A stretch of DNA of 64,000 nt, from assembly GCA_963924555.1 (NCBI GenBank), contig OZ004597.1, positions 2,002,404 through 2,066,403 on the forward strand, written 5' to 3'. Made by a program: the position numbers and the translations under genes. This document shows, one piece after another, positions 34,161-44,282 of this stretch. The notes under the pieces are model-generated. The model saw only the letters and a program-made list of their open reading frames with translations, was not told the origin of the DNA and made no database searches. Position 1 is the first letter of the stretch. Each line of letters begins with the position of its first letter. This DNA is from Crambe crambe. Taxonomy: Eukaryota > Porifera > Demospongiae > Poecilosclerida > Crambeidae.

Positions 34161-34765
34161 GTTACCATTATCTTTTTTCTATTGTTGTTTTTTGTTTGAT
34201 TGTTTGTTTGTTGTGGTTGTTTTGTTGTTATTGTTTGTTGTTGTTGTTTTTTAAATTAATCCTGTCCTGGTTGCCAGGCCAGTCTTGGTGGATCCTCAGC
34301 CTGCTCTAATTGCCCCATCTTCTTCTTCGTCTCATTTCTTAAACGTCATCTTGTGCTGTAAATCAATAATAATAGTAATAATAATAATAATAATCTGAAT
34401 AAAAAAGCACAGGGAAGCAATAATGCCACAAGATGGAGTAATAAATGAATTTTAAAGTAATCTAAGGTTATTATTTTTATTTTGTAGAAATCTTAGCTAC
34501 ATTATCAATTTTTAGAGACAAAAATCAAGCCAGCGACTCATAATTCATACCTTTGACTCATAATACCTTCCTGAGTATATTATGTAAGATCAAGATGCAA
34601 TATTTTTATTACTTTCTCCACACATTAGTTCTACGTAACCTATTTTATATCTGGAGCAATTTTCAGCATTCTAAAATAGTCCATTTCCAAGAAAAGAGCA
34701 ACAATACTTAGCTGACTCTTAATACCCACACCTACCCTATACCACCTCTCCGATAGGTACTTTAT

Positions 34766-34866
34766 TAGTCTGGCGTCGCCAGCCCAGCTTTTCTTCTTTT
34801 TTGGGGGGGACGGAAAAAAAGAAAAAAAAAAAAAGAAGAAAAGTTGGGCTGGCGACGCCAGACTAG
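34766..34866. mobile_element. 101-base palindromic MITE with 8-base target duplication
   Basis: The ends TAGTCTGGCGTCGCCAGCCC and its reverse complement form arms of about 37 bases around a short G-rich loop. The element is flanked on both sides by TACTTTAT (34758-34765 and 34867-34874), an 8-base duplication as made by hAT transposases. Confidence 0.88.
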
Positions 34867-34889
34867 TACTTTATATGCAGCGACAATAT

Positions 34890-34970
34890 ATCCTGGCGGC
34901 GACTAAAATATCCTAGGAGATTAGGTCGCTCGCGACAGAATTTCCTAGGATATTTTGTCGCCGCGATAGA
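34890..34970. repeat. Second palindrome next to the MITE
   Basis: GGCGACTAAAATATCCTAGG near 34896 pairs with CCTAGGATATTTTGTCGCCG near 34949. GCGACA and TCGCGACAG motifs recur around it. It may be part of another small inverted-repeat element. Confidence 0.75.
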
Positions 34971-35102
34971 ATCTCCCAGCGACAAAATAAACTGTGACAC
35001 CGGGCCTGATACAGGAAATTTTAATTAATTCAGCCATGCATTTTCTTTAAGTAGAGTTAAAAGTGAAAAATACCATCCTGACTCCTGCTACGACTCGAGA
35101 AA

Positions 35103-36709
35103 ATGGCTGCTACTGATATTTACCCCGATCGCGATCCACCTCCACCCTACTATGAAGTGGCTCCTCAAACAGGATGTAAATTATAGCTAGCTAGTGAGCA
35201 TCTAGCTAGCTAGCGAGTTGAGCCTGCCAGTTTGGTAGATGCGAATCTAATTAGTCTCGTGGGGCCCGCGAGACTAAGATTAATAACTTGCTATAATCTA
35301 TGTTTCAGCTTATTATCATCTAAATAATAATGTAGACCAGATGCCCACATCAAACACACCATTGCTTTCTTCACAAGTTCACCATGTTAGTGCTGTGACC
35401 ACTCCTCCGTCTGCAACTACTCATCGTCCACCTGCTAGAACTACAGCTAATCCTGGGAGCAGAGCCAGTGCTGGAACTAATCGTCCACCTGCTAGAGCTG
35501 CAGCTAATCCTGGGAGCAGAGCCAGTGCTGGAACTAATCGTCCACCTGCTAGGGCAGTGGCTAATCCTCCCAGCAGAGCCAGTGCTGGAACTAATCGTCC
35601 ACCTGCTAGGGCAGTGGCTAATCCTGGCCGCATTGCAATTAATCATTCACCTGCTAGAGATGTGGCTAATCCTGATGGCAGCAGACCTACATGGGGACCA
35701 AATCCTAAATTTAATATGATAGCATACATCATGTTCTGTACTGGAATAGGGATAAATTGTTCATACTGTAAGTCAATAGTAATAGCTAATACTAATAATA
35801 ATTATACCTTACTTGTAAAGCACTGCTACTTGATACAACCCAGGGAGTTGGTCAGGGTGACACCCTGTTTTATGATACAATAACAATGCCCAAAAAGGCT
35901 AAAACACCACTGCACTCAGGCTGTATGGTTTACTTTCGTCTGGCAATACAGCCTTCATGGTTATGAATAACCTATACTAATACTAATAATAACTTGTTTG
36001 TGAGTCTGCCAGATCAGACAAATTTTGTTTTGAGTTTCTCTCTAGCATTTTGAACTGGGATCGGAGAAGGAAAATACCTGTGATGAGAAGCTGGAAAATG
36101 GCCTAATTATTATTAATGCACTATCTTTATAGGTTGTCTCTGTGCTTACTGGTATGTACTCGTTCTTGGAGGAGGAGGTATAACAATTGCAGTCCTCAGC
36201 TTAACATTTTATAGTAAATTCACTATTTATATAATCAGTTGATCATTACAGATAATAACAATTCTATATATTCCATAGCCTCCTCCGACCACACCAATTT
36301 CTTTCAGTACCATATTAGCTCTGTTGTACTTGGTTCACTTGCTGGAGGAGCATTCATACTGTTATGCGTATTCTGGTGTATTACATTGGTGGTGTTCACA
36401 AGAAGTGGCCGTAATGGGTGCTCCGATCCTTGCAGAAGAATTGATCTTGATGATAATCGTAATTATACTTTATTGAGTTGCTGTTTTTGGATGGTAGTCA
36501 TCTTTTTCATATCTGTGACTGTTGGCATTACTGTTAATGCCATTAATATTGCCATTACTATTAATGGTAATAGTATTTATGATGACTTTGAATGGTCCAT
36601 GTCTGTAGCTATAACTATGGGTTGCTGTATAGTACTTTTTCTGTTGTGGAATTTGATAACTTACTGCTGCATTCGGAAGATAGCTGGACCAGTGTTTTGT
36701 TGTTGCTGA
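35103..36709 (+). CDS. PPPPY four-pass membrane protein, array member 6 (long-loop subtype)
   Basis: Exons 35103-35175, 35336-35767, 36133-36213 and 36279-36709 join in phase to 338 residues, the longest of the array. The N terminus reads MAATDIYPDRDPPPPYYEV, so the PPxY motif becomes PPPPY or PPYY. Exon 2 carries four TNRPPAR-type units with spacer ANPGSRASAG. Membrane segments and the long loop match member 5, and the end is KIAGPVFCCC. The 3' flank runs directly into the promoter region of the next four-pass gene. The segment at 36776-36960 is copied behind member 5, which makes member 6 and its neighbour the probable source of that duplication. Confidence 0.8.
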
Positions 36710-36871
36710 AATTTTTACACTCTGTATGATTTTTATTCAAACCTTTATATTATAATAATTATTAATTTTTTAAATTCAATACTCCAGTTTCGGTAAGTGG
36801 TCGACATCGATGCGCCACGCCCCTATTATTATTATTATGTAACATGAATTAATGATGGTGTGACCTTCTTG

Positions 36872-38031
36872 ATGGCTACCAGAAAGAGAGTAAACGAGGA
36901 AGAAGAGGCTGATTTGCTTGACTCGGGTTCGATCAAGCTTGTCAGTAGTGGCGACCACTCGGCCAAGGATGACAAGGAGACCGCCATAACCGTGGAAGGT
37001 CTTCATCCAACCACTGGACAGCAGGTGAGGAGTTATTCAGCCAGTATTATGTCATAGTGTTGCTAAGCTATCTGTAAGTACCTTTTTTTATTCTGCAGGC
37101 ACCAGTTTATCGACGAGGACCATGTGAGTACCTACCATACCAGGCTAGTTAGATACAAGGTGCCAGCAGCTAGCTTTGTATGGCAACCTATTAACTAATG
37201 CACTAGCAAGTAGTTCAGGGTTTGGATGTGCTAAGATCCTTTAAATGTGTGTGTGTGCATGCAGTTTTTCGATCTCGCTTTGCTCTGCATCGCCATGGGG
37301 AAATGGAACCAGAGAGCAAAGAACCAAGACGAAGCTTTTGCAGGTCATGGTGTGAAATGTGGTTCCTTCTTGCTCGATCCAGTGAGTTCTATTTGAGAGA
37401 GAGAGAGAGAGAGAGAGAGATGGTTTGTTATGTTGTGTTATGTAATGATATCATAGGAGTCACCTGTGTCATTCTAAGCTTGTTCTTGTTCGTTAGTGGA
37501 ACCTTGATCATCCTTTTAACAAGTCAGTGACAGTTACAGAAATTGTGTTATTTGGTTTGATCAATTGCACTTGAAAACTCTACAGCACTTGGTGGTTTAA
37601 TGGAGTGCCCAACACTAAATGGTGCTGTGATATTCTGCATTCTGACAGGGATCCTCTCCCTTTCCCTCGGCTTCCTCTGCTGCTGCTACCACTGGGTCAA
37701 AGACGATGATGATCTACCTTTTGCCATCTTCTGTGTGGCCTACTGCCTTCTCCTCCTCTTCATCTTCACTTCCATTGCTGGTACAGTGGTGGTATTCACT
37801 CGCATCCACCCCCTTGGACCGGACCAACCACCCCCTGGTGTACCCCTTCCTAACACACATACAAGCCTGAATGGAACGGTTGTTCATGCAGGTCTTCAGC
37901 ACTGTGACATGGTTGAACTGCCTTTCGGGATTGTGGTCATATGCTATTTCTTAGGCATGGGGTTTGCAATAATGTCGTATGTTGCTTGCATACTTGCCCT
38001 GGGGGCAACCAGTGACATTCCTCCATTGTAG
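36872..38031 (+). CDS. Four-pass membrane protein, unnamed, at end of array
   Basis: Exons 36872-37024, 37099-37123, 37265-37381, 37457-37522 and 37586-38031 join in phase to 268 residues. The N terminus is acidic and cytosolic (NEEEEADLLDSGSIKLV). Membrane segments follow: CVILSLFLFVSGTLIILL, GAVIFCILTGILSLSLGFL, FCVAYCLLLLFIFTSIAGTV and FGIVVICYFLGMGFAIMSYV. A Pro-rich outer loop (GPDQPPPGVPLP) with an NGT glycosylation site lies before the last one. I do not recognise a named family. The layout (one loop with Cys before the last helix) is loosely like the TMEM272-like gene. There is no PPxY motif. A (GA)n run sits in intron 3 at about 37397-37420. The stop lies 88 bases from the stop of the convergent coiled-coil gene. 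Confidence 0.8.
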
Positions 38032-38119
38032 GGGACAATTTCAAAAATACATCTATTATGTCAAACATGTTATTTTTCGTTTGTCACACAATAAAATGTC
38101 ATTTTATGTGAATTATAAG

Positions 38120-41100
38120 CTATGAAACTAAGTCATTGATGTAAAAATCCAATTTGCCTCGCAAAAGGTCAGTTTTAGCCTTGGCAGCTGCTACCTTCTC
38201 TTTTATGTCGTCTTCTGTCAGGACCAACTCCAGCTGTAAAGGGATATATAACCTGCTAAACCAGAATGGTTCCACTTGACGTGGGTTTCTATATAAAGCT
38301 CTGTTCTCAAAAGGGGTCTATAGCTGTAATTTTGACCGCTCACCTCCATTTTAGCTAACTTGTCAGATCCTAATTTATCATATGACCGCATCTTGAAATC
38401 TCTACGTATTTTTTCACTATAAAATTTAAAAAGATAAAAAGAAATACAAATTTTTTTTCTATGTATGTACCTTTCCTTTATTGTCTCAGTGGCTACAACT
38501 GCCTTGGCACTCAGGCGCAAAAGACGATCAAAAGCTCTTATTCTGAACGCAGGAAGTTTCAAATGAAATCCATGTTATTTTAGTGCACTGACCTTTCAGG
38601 AGGAACATAGTGTCCAGGACCCAAATTATCGCTTTTGATGTTATCGCTTTCGATCTCCTTAATCTCGGCATCAAATTCCCTTGCCATAGTTTCATTCTTG
38701 TGCTCTGTCTTCTTCAGTTCCACCTATTGATACAAATCACACACACACACACAATACTATAATGAACCATAGTACCTTATAACTTGTGGGGTAAAATGTT
38801 GTTTTTTTTGAAAAATGAAAATTTATTTTTGTGACCCCACACAAGTTTCTTGCTGCATGTGGTGTACAGTATACAGGTAATAATTCCAGTTTACAAGGTT
38901 TCATTTACTTATAATAATAGCATTAGCTTTCTTATAGGGTAATTAATTTTCTGGGTGACCCCAAAAACCACAAATAATGAATATTTATAGTATTGAGTAC
39001 CTGTCTGCAATGAATAGATCTCTGCAGTGCTGCTATCCTCTGCTCCACCTCGTCTTTAGTCCTTCCTCCTTGAGGTTTCACCTTTGCACCCAACTCGTCA
39101 TTGCTGCTGCTTGCACTTGACGAATAGGCAGCAGCTCCCTATGCCAGCAAACATACAGCAACAATAAATGCAGCTGCAAGCGTTACCTTGGTTGCATAAG
39201 AGACATGCTCAGGATTCAGTTGAAATACTGGACTTGAATCAACAGGAGTAGCCTCTGCAAGAGGTGGAGGAGAAGAACCTTCAAATTTAGTGAAGGAAAG
39301 AGAGTCGTCTGGATGATATTGAGTAAAAGAGTGGTCTGGGTGACTTTGAGCAAGCAATGGAGGAACGACAGGGTGGCTCTGATTGGAGATAACGGTAGCA
39401 GTGGTTTGAAGAGCAGTAACTCCAATAATATCACTACTAAACTGTGCAGTATTGGTGGGGGGTATGGTAGCATATGTAGACTGAACAGAAGGTGTAGTTT
39501 GAAGAGCAGCAGTAGGTGTGGTTTGAAGAGCAGCAGTAGGTGTGGTTTGAAGAGCAGTGGGTGTGGTTTGAAGAGCAGCAGCTCCAATAGCATCACTACT
39601 AAACTGTATTGTCTTGGTGGGGGATATAGTTGAAGTATATGTCAACCGAGCACCACTACTTCTCTGTATGATCTTGGTAGCAGCGCCGGTCACAGTAGGC
39701 GAGGTTTGAAGAGCAGTAGCTTCAGTAACAGCACTACCAAACTGTACGACCTTGGCAGGAGATGCAGTGGAAGTACATATAGACAGAGTTGTAGGTGTGG
39801 TTTGAAGAGCAGTAGCATCACTACTGGTCCCGGCAACAGCCGTAGGTGAGACAGTAGTGACAGGTGGAGACTGACTAGGGAAAACAGCTGCTATACTGAT
39901 GTGCTTCGATGACCTGCCCTGTCTTTTTACAGCAGGACTGGGTGAAGTGTTGGAAGACAAGATTCGAGATCTTTGATGACTGCTTGGCATACGCCTTGGA
40001 GTCTTGTGGTCAAGGGTTGTGCTGTCGTGAATGGATGATGAAGGTGATCCCAATTTGGATGTATGGCCAGGGGTTGTGCTGTCGTGAACGGACAGTGAAG
40101 GTGACCCCAATTTGGATGTATGGCCAGGGGTCATGGGGTCGTGAATGGACGGTGAAGGTGACCCCAATTTGGATGTATGGCCAGGGGTTGTGCTGTCGTG
40201 AATGGACAGTGAAGGTGACCCCAAATTGGATGTATGGCCAGGGGTCATGGGGTCGTGAATGGACGGTGAAGGTAACCCCAATTTGGATGTATGGCCAGGG
40301 GTCGTGGGGTCATGAATGGACAGTGAAGGTGACCCCAAATTGGATGTATGGCCAGGGGTCATGGGGTCGTGAATGGACGGTGAAGGTGACCCCAATTTGG
40401 ATGTATGGCCAGGGGTCATGGGGTCGTGAATGGACGGTGAAGGTGACCCCAATTTGGATGTATGGCCAGGGGTCGTGGGGTCGTGAATGGACAGTGAAGG
40501 TGACCCCAATTTAGATGTATGGCCAGGGGTCGTGGGGTCGTGAATGGACAGTGAAGGTGACCCCAATTTGGATGTATGGCCAGGGGTCATGGGGTCGTGA
40601 ATGGCCGATGAAGGTGACCCCAATTTAGATGTATGGCCAGGGGTCGTGGGGTCATGAATGGACAGTGAAGGTGACCCCAATTTGGATGTGGGTGTAATGC
40701 TAAGCAAACTCTCAAGTAACTTCCCCCTACCAATAGCATTACCAATAGCATTTGGCTTAAAATTTTGAAGTAAAGTAGGAGAGTCTTCATTGCGAGTTTC
40801 TGGGAACTGTGAACTTTCAGGAGCCAAAGATGTATCTTTGGGAGTACTTTGAGATAGCAGCTGAAATTCACTTCCTGGAAGCTTCCCTGATGGATGGTCA
40901 CCCACAGGGGGTGGGGATTGAATATCCACACCTGAAGATGTTACTGATGATTTGAAAGTTTTAGATATGGCTGGAGGAGTGACAGATGAAGGTTCAACAT
41001 GCTGAATGAATGGGCTTTGAGATTCTGCTGAATTAACGTCATCTAGGATGACCGATGAAGTGGATGATGGTTGGACAAGGTGGTGAGCTCTTACCAGACT

Positions 41101-42173
41101 TGTTCCTCTTCTGACAGGAACTGGGGTGACTGGTAAAGGATGACTGGATGAATGAGATCCAACTGGACTTGAGCTTCTTCTTCCCACTGAGTTTTCAGTA
41201 AATGGGATGACTGATGAAAGTTGGATAGATGAGTGATGTGATTCTACTGCACTTGCTGCTTCTTCCAATGATTCTCCTTTTTCAAATAGTTGCAGGATGC
41301 TCCCTCGGCCTCTGCCCCTCCCTCTTCCTCTTCCTTTTGGACTGGTTTTCCTATATTCTTGGAGTGAAGGGATGCCCAATGAGATGACACTCTCAAAGAC
41401 CTTAAGACTTTCTCCAGATGTGACTTTACTGGCTGCTTGAGGAGATAGAGATGATTGCAAATCATGTGGCCCACTTGAAGCAGAGAGAGGTTCTTCCTGA
41501 TCATGTGTTAGGGATGGGAGATCATGTGACAGGGACGGGAGATCATGTGACAGGGACGGGAGATCATGTGACAGAGACGGGAGATCACATGGTTCTTGTA
41601 TATCACATGACAAGGAAGGGAAATCATGTGACATACTTGATTCTTGAATTGAAGAAGCTTCACATGGTATCACATTAGGGTCCTCACATGATCCAGATTC
41701 TTTGAGATGAGCCAGATCACATGACAAGAGCATTGACTGATGGGGAGATTTCAACATGTCATTCGCCACTTCAGGTGTCATATCATTATTCTCCAACTTG
41801 TTATCCAGTGATCCTTTGTAACTTGTCAGAGGCTCGGAGTCAGAACTGCTGGACACACAGTCAGACTGAATCTTTAATGGCACATCCATTGCATCATAAA
41901 GGGTATCCGTCAGTTTTGGTAAAGCACCAGCTGTATATGTCACTGATGGATGGTTTTTCTATAAACATAATCACAGCAACATGCTGACTGTGCAACAAGT
42001 ATGTGATGTGCCCTCCCCCTTCCCCCCCCTGCACTGTCATAATAACAAGCACTGCTTACCTGACTATTCGAGCTTATGGTCTGAGGCTGAAAATTCCTGC
42101 CTCCTTTAGCTGACCTGTGATATATATATAGTGGCCATGATTCAGTCCCTGTATACCTGTTCAGTGTGTGCAT
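38120..42173 (-). CDS. Long Ser/Thr/Pro-rich protein with coding minisatellite and C-terminal coiled coil
   Basis: Eight exons (42173-42157, 42114-42060, 41958-39187, 39138-39001, 38723-38593, 38542-38471, 38416-38344, 38233-38120) join in phase to 1123 residues. Exon 3 alone codes for 924 residues of low-complexity sequence: SHDLPSL repeats, an RGRGRGRGRG stretch, then twelve 19-residue units of the type TSKLGSPSLSIHDPTTPGH, then ALQTTPTA repeats. The last five exons encode a charged, probably helical C terminus (DEVEQRIAALQRSI, AREFDAEIKEIE, REDDIKEKV-like), likely coiled coil. Many SP and TP sites suggest phosphorylation by proline-directed kinases. I do not recognise the family. Nuclear or cytoskeletal roles are both possible. 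It is divergent from CPOX. Confidence 0.8.
40006..40689 (-). repeat. 57-base coding minisatellite, 12 units
   Basis: Twelve in-frame 57-base units (684 bases) code for 19-residue repeats of the type TSKLGSPSLSIHDPTTPGH. Variation is limited to a few positions (T/M, L/P/S, K/N). No unit breaks the frame. Confidence 0.97.
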
Positions 42174-42619
42174 TATTGAAACCTTAGTAGGAGGGGCTTG
42201 GAGTGTCCAGGTTTAAAGATATCCACACTGCCTTCAGAGGAAGTACAAGAATCCAAGCTACCCTCAGAACATACACAATCCAAGCGATGAAAATGCCCTC
42301 TTCCAGATTCTGTTTTATAATTATAGTAGATTATTGATTGCATACAGAACACTAAAGCAGCATACTGGAATCTGATTTATATTTCTCCCTATTACTTGGA
42401 AAATTCTTTAACAGGAGGCCATCTGAATGGAAGCAAGAGTTGTTCATAAAGAATATACTGTGTATGAACCCTCACCACGTTTATGCAGGTTAGGTTTCCT
42501 CGTTTCATGGTGGCGAGGTGGTTGCCTGAAATCTGTTCTCTTCATTACCACATCTTCATCATCAAAAATAACCACGTGGTTAATTGGCAATGTGCTTTAT
42601 ATAGAACTTTCATCTGAGC
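42174..42619. promoter_or_regulatory. Divergent promoter region, coiled-coil gene and CPOX
   Basis: This 446-base head-to-head interval should contain both promoters and leaders. A CCACGTGG E-box-type palindrome lies near 42571-42578. I saw no conserved coding exon, though a CPOX leader intron is possible. Confidence 0.45.
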
Positions 42620-44018
42620 ATGAGGCCCATTGGACTTGTCTTTAGACAACTGCTGCATCTTCTGGGAAAAGATGTCCCTTCTGTCAGGACAATTTCAAGC
42701 GTATGGAGGCAGAAAACAAGAGGGGGAACGTTTTTTAATGGCGTTTATAGAGCAGTGACTCTACGATTCTACCACAGCAGCACTGGAGGAAGTGGCTCTG
42801 GTAAAGGTGATGGCTACTCTAGTGCTCTTGGGGCCATCAGTATGGGGGGATTGTTCAGTGTGCTCTGGAAGAAGCGAAACCCGGAAGATAACAAGTGGAT
42901 GGAAGAGCCAGTATCTGGATTTGATGTCTTGGACGGAGAGGTTAAAGAAATGAGGTTACGAATGGAGAAACTCTGCATGAACATCCAATACAAACTCTGC
43001 AAGGAATTGGAGAAATTTGAGACTGATGCAAGCGTCAAAGGAAGTATTGCTAAAAAATTCACCATTGATCGTTGGACTAGAAAAGAAGGAGGAGGAGGAA
43101 TATCCTGTGTCTTGCAAGATGGAAAAGTATTCGAGAAAGCAGGAGTCAATATTTCAGTAGTTCATGGAAAACTACCACCAGCTGCTGTAAAGCAAATGAG
43201 ATCTCGTGGGAAGAATCTTCCCGAAAACAAGGAATTGCCCTTTTATGCCGTGGGGGTAAGTTGTGTAATTCATCCCGTTAACCCTTATGTGCCTACAGTT
43301 CACTTCAATTATCGATACTTTGAAGTGATAACTGGACAGGAAGAAGGGAAGAAGATATGGTGGTTTGGTGGTGGAACCGATTTGACTCCCTATTACCTCA
43401 ACGAAACAGATGCCTCTGATTTCCATGGTTGTTTGAAGAAAGCATGTGATAAGAGTGACGTCTCGTATTACCCCAAGTTTAAGAAGTGGTGTGACAACTA
43501 TTTCAATGTTAGTCATCGTGGTGAAAGGCGAGGCATCGGTGGGATATTTTTTGACGATCTGGACAGTCCATCGCAAGAAGATTGCTTCAGTTTTGTATCA
43601 AATTGTGCCGACTCAGTTATACCTTCTTACACCCCACTTATAAGGAAGCATTTTCAAGAGCCATACACGAAGGAGCAAGTGGAATGGCAGCAACTTCGAA
43701 GAGGAAGGTAATAATTATTATGTAGTGTGCTCTGATATTATACGTAGAGTGGCATTCTTTATTTCGGGGGTATATGTTAATATCCATAATGAGTCCACCT
43801 GGCTTGACTATATGCCATTATTCCCTAGGTATGTGGAGTTTAACTTGGTGCATGATCGCGGCACCAAGTTTGGCTTGAACACTCCTGGAGCCAGGATTGA
43901 AAGTATCCTGATGTCCCTACCACTAACTGCTCGCTGGCAGTACATGCACAAACCTGAAGCTGGCTCACCTGAGGAGAAATTGCTTGATGTTCTCAAGAAT
44001 CCCAAAAGTTGGATCTAA
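42620..44018 (+). CDS. CPOX: Oxygen-dependent coproporphyrinogen-III oxidase
   Basis: Two exons (42620-43707 and 43829-44018) give 425 residues, close to human CPOX (454). The enzyme converts coproporphyrinogen III to protoporphyrinogen IX in the mitochondrial intermembrane space, the sixth enzyme of haem synthesis. The N-terminal 90 residues are Arg/Ser-rich with a hydrophobic Gly stretch, as in a mitochondrial targeting and sorting signal. The core has [47 protein letters not shown] and the C-terminal [16 protein letters not shown] followed by [13 protein letters not shown]. All are signature blocks of the family. The intron splits the Arg codon just before YVEFN. The long first exon is unusual in this intron-rich setting. 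Confidence 0.97.
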
Positions 44019-44184
44019 TTGTACTCTTTGTGTACAAATCAATGCATAGGAAATTGTTGTAGTTCAATCATTTCTGTGATCTGTGTTGTGTGAATTTGTG
44101 TCAGGTTTTGCACCGGAAATACATAGTTCAAGCGCACGCACGCGCACATGCAAATTCAAGCGCGCATTGCTTCCTGTTTTGCTA

Positions 44185-44196
44185 GCGCATGCGCAG
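44185..44196. promoter_or_regulatory. NRF-1-type palindrome upstream of TRIM-NHL gene 1
   Basis: AGCGCATGCGCAG sits about 90 bases upstream of the ATG at 44283. Two copies of GTTACTGATTTTC lie near 44227-44252, between the palindrome and the start codon. Confidence 0.55.
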
Positions 44197-44282
44197 TACT
44201 GCATTAATGCGTCTAGTGAGAACGCCGTTACTGATTTTCGTTACTGATTTTCACACTAACTAGTTGTTGATGAATGTGAATT

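Larger units (their letters stand above)
32670..35100. other. Gene-poor stretch with inverted repeats and MITEs
   Basis: No gene is supported. CCATTCC-type repeats lie at 32936-32985, and a reverse counterpart (GGAATGGAATACTGG) lies near 33622-33637. Two near copies of CATGTTATTCATCATGTCATGCATGT lie near 33035 and 33132 (only part of each is given here). A large inverted pair (33400-33540 and 33995-34155), a T/G-rich run near 34195-34250, a 101-base MITE and a further palindrome follow. Confidence 0.55.

Noticed and set aside
39909..40514. A 201-codon plus-strand open frame over the minisatellite.
   Set aside because: It is the antisense reading of the 57-base repeat. A unit length divisible by three keeps every frame open once no stop is present.
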